The notes beneath the pieces are model-generated. The model did no database searches. It saw nothing but the letters and a program-made list of their open reading frames with translations, and had not been told where the DNA came from. From DASZUK01 sp963844575 (GTDB lineage: Bacteria > Actinomycetota > Acidimicrobiia > Acidimicrobiales > RAAP-2), in contig CAWJOU010000005.1 of the NCBI GenBank assembly GCA_963844575.1, positions 930,001 to 994,000 on the forward strand: a stretch of DNA of 64,000 bases, written 5' to 3'. The number at the start of each line of letters is the position of its first letter. Positions within the stretch are counted from its first letter, which is position 1. Both the position numbers and the translations under genes were made by a program. Below, one piece after another: positions 1 through 10,116 of the stretch.

Positions 1-420
1 CGCGCTGCCCTTCACCTTGTCGTAGCGGGCCCGGACGTCGCGCTCGGTGTCCGACTTGGGGTCGTCAGGGTAGTTAGGGAGGGCGTAGCCCAGCTGCTGC
101 AGCTCGGCGACGGCGGCTTTCAACTGCGGCACGGACGCCGAGACGTTCGGCAGCTTGATGATGTTGGCCTCGGGCGTCTTGGCCAACTGGCCGAGCTCGG
201 CCAATGCGTCGTCGACCCGCTGGGCCGGGTCGAGGTACTCGGGAAAGCTGGCCAGGAGCCGGCCGGCCAACGAGATGTCCCGGGTCTCCACCCCGACGCC
301 GGCCGTGGCGGCGTACGCCCGGACGATCGGCAGGAACGAGTACGTGGCCAGGGCCGGCGCCTCGTCGGTGTGGGTGTAGATGATCGTCGAGCCAGTCGTT
401 GGTGCAGGAGAGTCAGTCAC
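1..420 (-). CDS. icd: Monomeric NADP-dependent isocitrate dehydrogenase, N-terminal part
   Basis: The reverse strand encodes the N-terminus of a monomeric (about 740-residue) isocitrate dehydrogenase, which oxidatively decarboxylates isocitrate to 2-oxoglutarate in the TCA cycle and makes NADPH. Family hallmarks are the start region IIYTHTDEAPALATYSFLPI, then DISLAGRLLASFPEYL and TPEANIIKLPNVSAS. The gene runs off the left edge, so only about 140 residues are visible. I chose the GTG at 418-420 (MTDSPAPTTGSTIIY). The frame stays open further upstream and the ribosome site is weak, so the start is uncertain. It is divergent from mdh, another TCA-cycle gene. Confidence 0.9.
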   Translation of the reverse strand, partial: MTDSPAPTTGSTIIYTHTDEAPALATYSFLPIVRAYAATAGVGVETRDISLAGRLLASFPEYLDPAQRVDDALAELGQLAKTPEANIIKLPNVSASVPQLKAAVAELQQLGYALPNYPDDPKSDTERDVRARYDKVKGSA

Positions 421-564
421 TGGTACAAGAAGAGCACCCCGTCCTGAGCAGCCGCAACCTCGCCGGCCGAGCGCCGCCGAGCGCCGCCGGGCGTGCCCAC
501 CGGGGCCCCGTCGGGCCGCCGTCGCCATTTCGACCGGTGGCCGGTGGCCGCATAACGTGGCGGC

Positions 565-1560
<996 letters not shown>

Positions 1561-2983
1561 GGTCCCGCAGGGCCACTTGGGCGGCCGCGTACCCGCACAT
1601 GCCGTGGACGCCGCCACCCGGCGGCGTCGATGCCGAGCAGAGGTAGACGCCCGGCAGCCCCGTCCGGTACGGGTTCCACCGCCGGGTCGGCCGGAAGACG
1701 GTCTGACCGAGGGTGGCCGCGCCACCGTTGATATCGCCGCCGATGTCGTTCGGGTTGTAGCGCTCGAGGTCGGCCGCGGTCGACGTCGAGCGGGCGAGGA
1801 CGAGGTCACGGAAGCCGGGCGCGAACCGCTCGATCTGGGCTTCGAGGCGCCCGGTCATGTCGACCGTCGAGCCCGGCGGCACGTGGCAGTAGCCCCAGAG
1901 GGTGTGCCGACCGGCCGGGGCGCGGGTCGGATCGACGACGCCGGGCTGGACGACGATGCCGTACGGCTGCGCGGGGTGCCGCCCGGCGGCCACGTCGGAC
2001 TCGCTCCGGGCGATCTCCTCGAACGTGCCGCCGACGTGGACGGTGGCGGCCCGGCGCGCGGCGTCGGCGGTCCACGGCACCGGCCCGTCGAGGGCCCAGT
2101 CGACCTTGCAGACGCCGGGGCCGTAGCGGAACGCGCTCGAGCGCCCGCCGGTCCCGCGGGCGTAGCCGGTCGCCGGCCAACTGGACGAGCTGGCGTGGCG
2201 TGACGTCGAGCAGCACGGCGCGGGCCGGCGGCAGGTCGGCCAGGTTCTCGATCCGGCAGCCGGTGCGCAGGGTGCCACCCGCCGCGGTCAGCTCGTCGAC
2301 CAGCGCGCCGACGAGGGCGGCCGATCCGCCTTCGACGACCGGCCAGCCGACCGTGTGAGCCAGCGTCGTCAGCAGCAGGCCGAAGCCGCCGGACAGCGGC
2401 GCGGTGAGCGGCAGCACCGCGTGAGCCGCCGCCCCGGCCAGCAGGGCTCGGGCCTCCTGGCCACTGAACCGGCGGGCGAGGTGGCGGGCTGGCAGCAGGC
2501 CGGGCGGGCCGAACCGGGCCGCCGCCACAGGATGGGACGGCACGGACCGGAGCGGGGAGAGGACCGTGGGGACGAACCGGTCGGCGTCACGGACGAGTGG
2601 GCCGAACAGCCGGCGGTAGGCGCTGGCGTCGGTCCCGAGCCGTTCGGCCGTCTCGTCGACGGAGGCCACGACGGCCGCCGCCCGACCGCCGTCGAGCGGA
2701 TGGGCGAACGCGACGCCGGGGTACAGGAGCCGCACGCCGTGCCCGGCGAGGTCGACGCGGCGGAAGAACGGCGACGCGGCGACCAGCGGGTGGACGGCCG
2801 CGCAGACGTCGTGCCGGAAGCCCGGCAGCGTGAGGGCAGCCGTCCGGCAGCCGCCGCCAGGCGTGTCCGCGGCCTCGTAGCAGTCGACCGACAGGCCGGC
2901 TCGGGCCAGCGTGACGGCGGCGGCCAAGCCGTTGGGGCCGGAGCCGACGACGATCGCGTCGACGGCGGCCGGGTGCGTCGGGC

Positions 2984-3196
2984 TCAGGAGGAGACGGGCA
3001 GGGCGATCTCGATGCCGGCGTTGGTGAGGAACGTCAACTTGCGGGCCAGCGTGTCCTGCCAGACGGCCATCTCCTCGTCGAAGTGGGGCCGGTTGCCCTC
3101 TTCGCAGGCGTGCTCGACCTCGTCGAAGGCGGCGTCTTCGGCGTCGAGCAGCTCGCGGTACCGGAGGAGGAAGTGGTCGTCGATCGGCTGGGTCAC
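2984..3196 (-). CDS. Small conserved-looking hypothetical protein (70 aa)
   Basis: The 70-residue product is acidic, with a helical look (DDHFLLRYRELLDAEDAAFD) and no signal peptide or membrane segment. A GTG start at 3196 is preceded by a good ribosome site (GGGAGG, 6 bases upstream). Its stop overlaps the first codon of the desaturase-like gene, so the two are probably co-transcribed and translationally coupled. I do not recognise the family. Codon use fits the neighbouring real genes. Confidence 0.65.
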   Translation of the reverse strand: MTQPIDDHFLLRYRELLDAEDAAFDEVEHACEEGNRPHFDEEMAVWQDTLARKLTFLTNAGIEIALPVSS

Positions 3197-3284
3197 TAGG
3201 GCCTCCCGTTGGTCGGGCCCGCCCGACGCGGACCGCCGCCCTCGACACTATTCCCCTCGGCCGACGGATGCTCCCGCGCCTACG

Positions 3285-4331
3285 ATGCGGCCTGATGAGG
3301 CTGGCCAGACGGTGACCGAGACGGTCGTTGACGGGACGCGGATCCGCCTGCTCGAAGCCCAGGAGGCCGGTCGGCTGGCCGATGCCATCCGCACGGCCTA
3401 CGGCGACTCGTACGACGCGGCTTGGGTCTACGACGCCCACGCGGTGGCCCGTCGGATCTCCGAGGGCCTGATGGTCTCGTGCATCGCGGAGACGGCCACC
3501 GGCGAGCTGCTCTGTCACGCCGCGATGACGTTCCGGACGACCCACGATCGGGTCGGCCACGCCGGCCAGGCCGTGACGATGCCCGCGGCGCGCGGTCACC
3601 ACCTGTTCACCGCGGTCAAGCGAGAGCTGGCGGCGATCGCCACCCGGCGGGGCCTGGCCGGCCTCTACAGCGAAGCCACCGCGGCCCACCCGTACAGCCA
3701 ACGGGCGAACGTCGACCTCGGGGCGCACGAGACCGGTTTCCTACTCGGTTGGATCCCAGCGACCGTCGACAACGACGCGGCGGCGGCTGCGCTGCCGCGT
3801 CGCCAGTCGGTGGCGCTCTTCTACCTCCGTACGAACACCGGGCCCGCCCGGCCGGTCTACGCGCCGGCCGGCCACCGGGAGATCGTCCACCGGACGATCG
3901 CCGTCTGCGGTTTGCATGCCCGGCTGGCCGACGCACCGTCGCACGCCCGGCTGGCGGCGCGGTCGGTGCTCCACACCTCAGTGGTCGACGACCACAACAT
4001 CGCCGTCCTGACCGCCAGCGAACCGGGGGCCGATCTGCCGTCCGCCGTCGGTGTCGTCCGCGACCGGCTGTTCGCCCGCGGTCTCGACGTCGTCTACCTG
4101 GACCTGCCGCTGGAGCACCACGCCACCGCCCTCGTCGCCGATCACCTCGAGACCCTCGGCGTCTCCTACGCCGGCGTCTTTCCGAACTCCCGGGACCACG
4201 GCGACGTCCTCCGGTTGCAGTCGCTCAACGGCGTACGCGTCACGACTGCCGATGTCGCCGTCGCGTCCGACCACGGACGGGAGCTGCTGGACTACGTGCT
4301 CGCCGACCTCCCGGCCGACGCGACGGCCTGA
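3285..4331 (+). CDS. GNAT-family acetyltransferase-like protein
   Basis: The 348-residue cytoplasmic protein has an N-terminal half (residues about 20-170) resembling a GNAT acyltransferase: TRIRLLEAQEAGRLADAIR, then a strand and helix region with MPAARGHHLFTAVKRELA matching the acetyl-CoA binding helix, and LAGLYSEATAAHPYSQRAN. The C-terminal half (about 190-348) looks like a second, degenerate alpha/beta domain. The substrate cannot be predicted. The start at ATG 3285 is chosen for position; a GTG at 3312 is an alternative. It is divergent from the small gene at 3196. Confidence 0.7.
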   Translation: MRPDEAGQTVTETVVDGTRIRLLEAQEAGRLADAIRTAYGDSYDAAWVYDAHAVARRISEGLMVSCIAETATGELLCHAAMTFRTTHDRVGHAGQAVTMPAARGHHLFTAVKRELAAIATRRGLAGLYSEATAAHPYSQRANVDLGAHETGFLLGWIPATVDNDAAAAALPRRQSVALFYLRTNTGPARPVYAPAGHREIVHRTIAVCGLHARLADAPSHARLAARSVLHTSVVDDHNIAVLTASEPGADLPSAVGVVRDRLFARGLDVVYLDLPLEHHATALVADHLETLGVSYAGVFPNSRDHGDVLRLQSLNGVRVTTADVAVASDHGRELLDYVLADLPADATA

Positions 4332-4383
4332 CCGGTCGTCGGCGCCCGCGGCCGGCACGCCATGACACCGCCCGGGCCGCCGT

Positions 4384-4422
4384 CAGTAGGTGGTGCCAGT
4401 AGGTGCCGTCAGTAGGTGGTCT
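4384..4422. repeat. Three tandem 13-bp repeats at a gene 3' end
   Basis: Three contiguous 13-base units, each beginning CAGTAGGTG, lie at 4384-4396, 4397-4409 and 4410-4422. The last unit contains the end of the SCP2 coding sequence including part of its stop codon. The array lies between two convergent genes and probably arose by slippage. Confidence 0.8.
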
Positions 4423-4843
4423 CGGCCTGCAGCTCGGCCAGCCGCGGCGCGGCCGCGGCGAGCAGGGCCTGGCCGGCCACGAGCACCGAGAGATCGCCGC
4501 GCACCCGGACCCGGCCGGTCCCGACCAGCGTCGCCGGGTCTACCTCTCCCCGGGACAGCGCGGCGGCGTCCTCGTAGGACAGCAAGAGGGTGACGTTGAC
4601 CGGGTCGTCCGTCGGATCGTCGGTGGGCTCCAACCCCATGGTCAACCGCCCGTCGGCCAGGGCCAGGATCACCCGGACCTCGCTGGTCTCCTGGGCGCCG
4701 GGTGCGTCGTGGACCACCTGGGCCACCCGGAACCCACCGTCGGTGACGGCCAGCGAAGGGCCGGCGTCAACCGAGGACACGTCCAGGTCGGCGACGGCGG
4801 CGTTGAAGGCGGCTACCCATTCGGGTGAGTACAGGACCGGCAC
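4409..4843 (-). CDS. SCP2 sterol-binding domain protein
   Basis: The 144-residue protein matches the SCP2 sterol-carrier fold: an N-terminal helix (SPEWVAAFNAAVADL), a central beta sheet with VILALADGRLTMGLEP and VTLLLSYEDAAALSRGEVDPATLVGTGRVRVRGD, and a C-terminal helix ending LAELQAETTY. SCP2 domains bind fatty acyl chains or sterols in the cytoplasm. The GTG start at 4843 lies directly after the sdhB stop, so it is likely the last gene of the sdh operon; no functional link to succinate dehydrogenase is implied. Confidence 0.85.
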   Translation of the reverse strand: MPVLYSPEWVAAFNAAVADLDVSSVDAGPSLAVTDGGFRVAQVVHDAPGAQETSEVRVILALADGRLTMGLEPTDDPTDDPVNVTLLLSYEDAAALSRGEVDPATLVGTGRVRVRGDLSVLVAGQALLAAAAPRLAELQAETTY

Positions 4844-5605
4844 CTATTGACCGCCGGCCGACGCCTCCTCAGGGGACGCCTTGGAGCGGCGGAGGATCTT
4901 GCGCCCGAGCCAGCCGACCGGGTCGTACGACGCGTCGACGACACGCTCCTTGAGCGGGATGATGGCGTTGTCGGTGATCTTGATGTGCTCCGGGCAGACC
5001 TCGGTGCAGCACTTCGTGATGTTGCACAGCCCCAGGCCGGCTTGCTGGCGGACCAGCTCGCGGCGGTCGTTGGTGTCGAGCGGGTGCATCTCGAGCTCGG
5101 CGTAGCGGATGAAGAAACGCGGCCCGGCGTAGCGGGTCTTGTTCTCCTCGTGGTCCCGGATGACGTGGCAGACGTCCTGGCACATGAAGCACTCGATGCA
5201 CTTGCGGAACTCCTGGCCCCGCTCGACGTCGACCTGCTGCATCCGGTAGCCGCCCTCGGGGACCGGCCCGGGCTGGAACGCCGGGACCTCCTTGGCCTTC
5301 TCGTAGTTGAAGCTGACGTCGGTGACCAGGTCACGGACGATCGGGAACGCCCGCATCGGGGCCACCGTCACCGTCCCGGCCGGCAGCGTGTCCATCCGCG
5401 TCATGCACAAGAGGCGCGGCTTGCCGTTGATCTCGGCCGAGCACGACCCGCACTTGCCGGCCTTGCAGTTCCACCGGCAGGCCAGGTCCGGCGCTTCGGT
5501 CGCCTGCAGCCGGTGGATGACGTCGAGGACGACCTCGCCCTCCTGGGCCGGCAGGGTGTAGTCGGCGAACTCTCCGCCGGCCTGGTCACCCCGCCAGACG
5601 CGCAT
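4844..5605 (-). CDS. sdhB: Succinate dehydrogenase iron-sulfur subunit
   Basis: The 253-residue product carries electrons from the flavin to the membrane anchor. An N-terminal [2Fe-2S] ferredoxin domain contains CRWNCKAGKCGSC and a further cysteine in PRLLCMTRM. The C-terminal domain has the two cluster motifs CIECFMCQDVCHV and CNITKCCTEVCPEHI for the 3Fe-4S and 4Fe-4S centres. Gene order sdhC-sdhA-sdhB matches mycobacterial Sdh1. The ATG at 5605 is the first in-frame start, but residues just upstream (GDFT) look like coding sequence, and a frameshift probably separates this frame from a coupled start at 5799 (see next entry). Confidence 0.95.
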   Translation of the reverse strand: MRVWRGDQAGGEFADYTLPAQEGEVVLDVIHRLQATEAPDLACRWNCKAGKCGSCSAEINGKPRLLCMTRMDTLPAGTVTVAPMRAFPIVRDLVTDVSFNYEKAKEVPAFQPGPVPEGGYRMQQVDVERGQEFRKCIECFMCQDVCHVIRDHEENKTRYAGPRFFIRYAELEMHPLDTNDRRELVRQQAGLGLCNITKCCTEVCPEHIKITDNAIIPLKERVVDASYDPVGWLGRKILRRSKASPEEASAGGQ

Positions 5606-5799
5606 CGTGAAGTCTCCGGTGCCGTCGGGGTGCCGTCGGCGGCCGGCTGCTCGCCGGCCGGGGCGTCGGCGTCCACGGCTTCTGGGTTGGCGGCTCCCGG
5701 GATGGCGGCCGCCTCCGGCGCGGCGGCCGCGACGGACGTCTCGGGTTCGTCGGGCAGCGGTGCCGCCGGCACGTCGGAAGCGGCGGGGACGTCGGACAT
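5606..5799 (-). other. Probable frameshifted N-terminal extension of sdhB
   Basis: An ATG at 5797-5799 overlaps the sdhA stop by one base (TGATG) and has a strong ribosome site (GAGGAGGG). It opens a Pro/Ala/Glu-rich frame with high-GC third positions and no stop until well inside sdhB, in the wrong frame. Adding one C to the run complementary to GGGG at 5627-5630 would join it to sdhB as ...DGTPDGTGDFTMRVWRGD. I infer that native SdhB has an approximately 65-residue low-complexity N-terminal extension and that one base is missing here. Otherwise sdhB uses the internal ATG at 5605. Confidence 0.6.
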
Positions 5800-7613
5800 C
5801 AGTGTCCCTCCTCGAAGAGCTCGGCCAGCTCCGCCGGCATCACCGGCAGCGGCTCGGGGTTGACGGTGATCGGAGCGTACGGTCCGCGCTCGTCGGTCTG
5901 GCGCTGGACGAAGTTGACCTTGCCCATCTCGGGGTCGGCGTTCGGGTAGTCCTCCCGGGTATGGCCGCCCCGGCTCTCCTTGCGGTGCAGGGCGCCCTGG
6001 GCCACGGCGGTGGACACGGTCAGCATGGCCGGGAGGTCGGTGGCGAGGTTCCAGCCGGGGTTGTAGGTCCGGGTGCCGCTGACGGCGACCTTGGCCGTCC
6101 GCTCCTTCAGCTCGCCGAGCTTCTCCAGGGCCTCTTCCAGCTCCGGTCCGGTGCGGATGATGCCGACCAGCGACTGCATCGTCTCCTGTAGGTCGTGCTG
6201 GATGTCGTAGGGGTTCTCCCCGCCGTCCCGGTCCAGCGGGGCCAGGGCCTCGGCCACGGCCGCGTCGACGTCGGCGTCGTCGATCGCCGGCTCGCCGGTG
6301 CGGCCCTCGGCGTAGTCGGCGGCGCCGATGCCGGCCCGCCGTCCGAACACGAGCAGGTCGGAGAGGGAGTTGCCACCCAGCCGGTTGGCGCCGTGCATGC
6401 CGCCGGCGACCTCGCCGGCCGCGAACAGCCCGGCCACGGTCGCCGCCTCGGACTCGGCGTCGACCCGGACGCCGCCCATCATGTAGTGGCAGGTCGGGCC
6501 GACTTCCATCGGGGTGGTCGTGATGTCGACCCCGGCCAGCTCCATGAACTGGTGGTACATGCCCGGCAGCCGGCGGCGGATGTACTCCGCGGATCGGCGG
6601 GTGGCGATGTCGAGGAAGACGCCGCCGTGCGGGCTGCCCCGTCCGGCCTTCACCTCGCTGTTGATCGCCCGGGCGACCTCGTCACGGGGCAGGAGGTCGG
6701 GGGTCCGCCGGTTGTTGATGTGGTCGTCGTACCAGCGGTCGGCTTCCTCTTCGGTCTCGGCCGTCTCCGCCCGGAACATCGGGGCGACGTAGTTGAACAT
6801 GAACCGCTCGCCCTCGCTGTTGCGGAGCGCGCCGCCGTCGCCACGCACGCCCTCGGTGACGAGCAGGCCACGCACCGACAGCGGCCAGACCATCCCGGTC
6901 GGGTGGAACTGGACGGACTCCATCTCGATCACGTCGGCGCCGGCCCAGATGGCCATGGCGTGACCGTCACCGGTGGACTCCCAGGAGTTGGACGTGTACA
7001 TCCAGCTCTTGCCGATCGACCCGGTGGCCAGCACCACGGCCTTGGCGGTGAACGTGATGAACTCCCCGGTCGGCCGCCAGTAGCCGACGGCCCCGGAGAT
7101 GCGGCCGTCGGCGTCGGCCAGCAGACGGAGGACCTTGCACTCCATGAAGACGTCGATGCCCATGGACACGACCTTCTGCTGGAGCGTCCGGATGATCTCC
7201 AGACCGGTCCGGTCGCCGACGTGGGCCAGGCGGGCGTAGCGGTGGCCGCCGAAGTCCCGTTGGGTCATCCGGCCGTCCTTGGTCCGGTCGAACAGCGCGC
7301 CCCAGCTCTCGAGCTCGTGGACCCGCTCCGGCGCCTCCTGGGCGTGCAGCTGAGCCATCCGCCAGTTGTTCAGCATCTTGCCGCCGCGCATCGTGTCGCG
7401 GAAGTGGACCTGCCAGTTGTCCTCCGAGTACACGTGGCCCATCGCCGCGGCGACGCCGCCCTCGGCCATCACCGTGTGGGCCTTGCCGAGCAGCGACTTG
7501 CAGACCAGCGCCACCCGCAGCCCGCGCTCTTGGGCCTCGACCGCTGCCCGCAGCCCGGCGCCGCCGGCACCGATCACGATCACGTCGTACTGGTGGGACT
7601 CGTACTCGGCCAT
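5799..7613 (-). CDS. sdhA: Succinate dehydrogenase flavoprotein subunit
   Basis: The 604-residue flavoprotein oxidises succinate to fumarate at the inner face of the membrane. It shows the FAD-binding motif VIGAGGAGLRAAVEA, the histidine that normally bonds FAD covalently (GKAHTVMAEGG), the capping-domain motif SVQFHPTGMVWPL, and the C-terminal FAD motif AAGEVAGGMHGANRLGGNSL. The start ATG at 7613 follows a ribosome site (GGAGAAC). It lies 62 bases after sdhC and is coupled to sdhB. Residue content and length fit the Sdh1 class of actinobacteria. Confidence 0.96.
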   Translation of the reverse strand: MAEYESHQYDVIVIGAGGAGLRAAVEAQERGLRVALVCKSLLGKAHTVMAEGGVAAAMGHVYSEDNWQVHFRDTMRGGKMLNNWRMAQLHAQEAPERVHELESWGALFDRTKDGRMTQRDFGGHRYARLAHVGDRTGLEIIRTLQQKVVSMGIDVFMECKVLRLLADADGRISGAVGYWRPTGEFITFTAKAVVLATGSIGKSWMYTSNSWESTGDGHAMAIWAGADVIEMESVQFHPTGMVWPLSVRGLLVTEGVRGDGGALRNSEGERFMFNYVAPMFRAETAETEEEADRWYDDHINNRRTPDLLPRDEVARAINSEVKAGRGSPHGGVFLDIATRRSAEYIRRRLPGMYHQFMELAGVDITTTPMEVGPTCHYMMGGVRVDAESEAATVAGLFAAGEVAGGMHGANRLGGNSLSDLLVFGRRAGIGAADYAEGRTGEPAIDDADVDAAVAEALAPLDRDGGENPYDIQHDLQETMQSLVGIIRTGPELEEALEKLGELKERTAKVAVSGTRTYNPGWNLATDLPAMLTVSTAVAQGALHRKESRGGHTREDYPNADPEMGKVNFVQRQTDERGPYAPITVNPEPLPVMPAELAELFEEGH

Positions 7614-7675
7614 CTGTTCTCCGGTTCCTCTCGTCCTCGCCGCCTGGCGGCCCGACCGATTGCGCCCGTCCGGGC

Positions 7676-8506
7676 CTAGAAGTGGAAGCCCGGGTCGTGG
7701 AACGCCCCGCTGGCCACCAGCCGGACGTACAGGTCGGTGAGGGCGACGAACACCAGGCTCGCCCAGGCGAACTTCATGTGGTTGGCGTTGAGTGGGGTGA
7801 CCAGCTTCCAGAACCGGTAGCGGATCGGGTGCTCCGAGAAGCTCTTCACCTGGCCGCCGCAGAGGTGCCGGCAGGAGTGGCAGGACAAGGTGTAGAGCCA
7901 GAGCAGGGAGGCGTTGACGCACAGGATCGCCGTGCCGAGACTGAAGCCCCAGCCGGTCGGGAGGCCGGGCTGGCGGAACGCCATCACCGCGTCGATGGTC
8001 AGGATCACGTTCAGGGCGAGGCCGAGGTAGAAGAACCAGCGGTGCACGTTCTGCAGGATCAGCGGGAAGCGGGACTCACCGGTGTACGTGGGGTGCCCGT
8101 CGGCCACGGCGCAGTTGGGGGGCGAGAGCCAGATCGAGCGGTAGTAGGCCCGTCGGTAGTAGTAGCAGGTGAGCCGGAAACCCAGGGGAACGATCAGGAT
8201 GAGGATCGCTGGGGAGATCTCCCACCAGGTCAGGGTGAAGCTGGGATGGCTGCCGGGTACGCAGCTGGCGGCCAGGCACGGTGAGTAGAACGGGGAGAGC
8301 AAGTCGCGGTTGGCCGACGCGCCGACGTAATAGTCCTTGTTCACGAACGCGGCCCACGTCGAGTAGACGACGAAGGAGATCAGGACGGTCGCGGTCACCG
8401 CCGGCTGCAGCCACCAACGGTCCTGGCGCAGCGTCGGGACGTCGGGCCCTCCTCGGGTGCCCCCGATCTCGACCGGGGTGACCGTCACGTTCTCCACCGT
8501 CGTCAC
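7676..8506 (-). CDS. sdhC: Succinate dehydrogenase membrane anchor (Sdh1 type)
   Basis: The 276-residue polytopic protein (about five membrane helices) anchors SdhAB and reduces quinone. It is a single long anchor, like Rv0249c of mycobacteria, rather than the separate SdhC and SdhD of proteobacteria. Histidine-bearing helices include LILQNVHRWFFYLG and LNANHMKFAWASL. A Cys/His cluster, LSCHSCRHLCGG, at the end of a predicted helix could ligate the membrane-embedded Rieske-type cluster described for mycobacterial Sdh1. The start is GTG at 8506, 7 bases after GGAAGGAGG. It is the first gene of the sdh operon. Confidence 0.9.
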   Translation of the reverse strand: MTTVENVTVTPVEIGGTRGGPDVPTLRQDRWWLQPAVTATVLISFVVYSTWAAFVNKDYYVGASANRDLLSPFYSPCLAASCVPGSHPSFTLTWWEISPAILILIVPLGFRLTCYYYRRAYYRSIWLSPPNCAVADGHPTYTGESRFPLILQNVHRWFFYLGLALNVILTIDAVMAFRQPGLPTGWGFSLGTAILCVNASLLWLYTLSCHSCRHLCGGQVKSFSEHPIRYRFWKLVTPLNANHMKFAWASLVFVALTDLYVRLVASGAFHDPGFHF

Positions 8507-8673
8507 GCCGTCCTCCTTCCCCGCGTCAAGCGGGCTGCGGGCCTGTTCGACCGTCCTTCCCCCGCGTCGAGCCGTCGGGCCGGCGCGGGAGCCGCCACAT
8601 CTTTCCAGACCGCGGGCCCCGGGGCACAACTTCGCGGGCATGGCCGGCGGAGGCCGGGCATAGGCTCGCCACC

Positions 8674-10116
8674 ATGCCCCCGACGCAGTCCTTTCCGCCT
8701 ACCCCACCGTCAGAGCTGCCGAGAACGATCGGCGCGCTGCGGGCGTCGGGGTGGCAGTCGGTCGCGGTCGCCGAGGAGCTCCGTCGCAACGCGGCCGACC
8801 GGATCGCGGCCGGGACGCCGCTGGTCGACGGCATCCTCGGCTTCGAAGAGACGGTCATCCCCCAGCTGGAGAACGCCCTCCTGGCCGGCCACGACGTCAT
8901 CCTGCTCGGCGAGCGGGGCCAGGCCAAGACCCGGCTGATCCGGGCCCTGGTCGGCCTGCTGGACGAGTGGCTGCCGGTCGTCGCCGGGTCGGAGATCAAC
9001 GACGATCCGTACCAACCGACGTCACGGTTCGCCCGCCTCCGGGTGGCCGACGAGGGTGACGAGACGCCGGTCGAGTGGCGGCACCGGACCGACCGTTACG
9101 GCGAGAAGCTCGCCACGCCCGACACCTCCATTGCCGACCTCATCGGCGAGGTCGACCCGATCAAGGTCGCCGAAGGCCGGTACCTCTCCGACGAGCTGGC
9201 CCTGCACTACGGCCTCGTGCCGCGGGTCAACCGCGGCCTTTTCGCCATCAACGAGCTGCCGGACCTCGCCGAGCGGATCCAGGTCGGCCTGCTCAACGTG
9301 CTCGAGGAGCGCGACGTCCAGATTCGCGGCCACCGGGTCCGGTTGCCGCTCGACGTCGTGCTGGTGGCGACGGCCAACCCCGAGGACTACACCAACCGGG
9401 GCCGCATCATCACGCCGCTCAAGGACCGCTTCGGCGCCCAGATCCGGACGCACTACCCGATGGACACGCGGACCGAGGTAGCCGTGATGAAGGCCGAGGC
9501 CGAGCTGCCGGCGGGCGGGCCGCCGGTGACCGTGCCGGCCTACCTCGAAGAGGTCGTCGCCGAGATCAGCCAGCTGGCTCGGCGCAGCCCGCACCTCAAC
9601 CAGCGCAGCGGCGTCTCCGTGCGGCTGACGATCGCCAATTATGAGACCCTCGTCGCCAACGCCCGGCGCCGGGCGCTGCGAACCGGTGAGCCGGTCGTCG
9701 TGCCCCGGGTCAGCGACCTGGCCGCCCTCGTGCCGTCCACCCAGGGCAAGGTCGAGGTGGAGGCCCTGGAGGAGGGGCGCGAGCAGGAGGTCGTCGCCCA
9801 GCTCGCCTCGGCCGCCGTGCTGGCCGTCTTCCGCCGACGGGTGACCCTGTCCGACCCGTCGGCCGTCGTCGCCGCCTTCAGCACCGGCCTGGTCGTCCAC
9901 GCCGGCGACGACCTGCCGGCCGCCGACTACCTGGCGATCCTGGCCGACATGCCCGAGCTCGAGCCACCGACCCGCCAGCTGGCCGGTCCGGAAGCCGCCG
10001 AGTCCCCGGCCCTCCTCGCCAGTGCGCTCGAATTCCTACTGGAGGGGTTGCATCTGACGAAGCGGCTCAACAAGGACGCGTCCGGCGCCCGGGCCCTCTA
10101 TCGCAGCCGCAAATGA
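8674..10116 (+). CDS. MoxR/magnesium-chelatase-I-like AAA+ ATPase
   Basis: The 480-residue AAA+ ATPase has Walker A GERGQAKT near residue 88, a Walker B-like strand GLFAINELPDL in which the usual Asp is Asn, a sensor-1 region VVLVATANPEDYTNRGRI, and a C-terminal lid domain. Such ATPases pair with a von Willebrand A (VWA) protein in chaperone or metal-insertion systems. The next gene is exactly such a VWA protein and overlaps by four bases (ATGA), so the two form a coupled operon. The substrate is unknown. The start ATG at 8674 is the first in frame. Confidence 0.88.
   Translation: MPPTQSFPPTPPSELPRTIGALRASGWQSVAVAEELRRNAADRIAAGTPLVDGILGFEETVIPQLENALLAGHDVILLGERGQAKTRLIRALVGLLDEWLPVVAGSEINDDPYQPTSRFARLRVADEGDETPVEWRHRTDRYGEKLATPDTSIADLIGEVDPIKVAEGRYLSDELALHYGLVPRVNRGLFAINELPDLAERIQVGLLNVLEERDVQIRGHRVRLPLDVVLVATANPEDYTNRGRIITPLKDRFGAQIRTHYPMDTRTEVAVMKAEAELPAGGPPVTVPAYLEEVVAEISQLARRSPHLNQRSGVSVRLTIANYETLVANARRRALRTGEPVVVPRVSDLAALVPSTQGKVEVEALEEGREQEVVAQLASAAVLAVFRRRVTLSDPSAVVAAFSTGLVVHAGDDLPAADYLAILADMPELEPPTRQLAGPEAAESPALLASALEFLLEGLHLTKRLNKDASGARALYRSRK

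Noticed and set aside
1806..3728. Very long reverse frame covering the desaturase-like gene and the GNAT region
   Set aside because: Only its central part (about 2140-2987) has FAD-oxidoreductase motifs; the upstream 740 bases are the shadow of the 70-aa gene and the forward GNAT gene.
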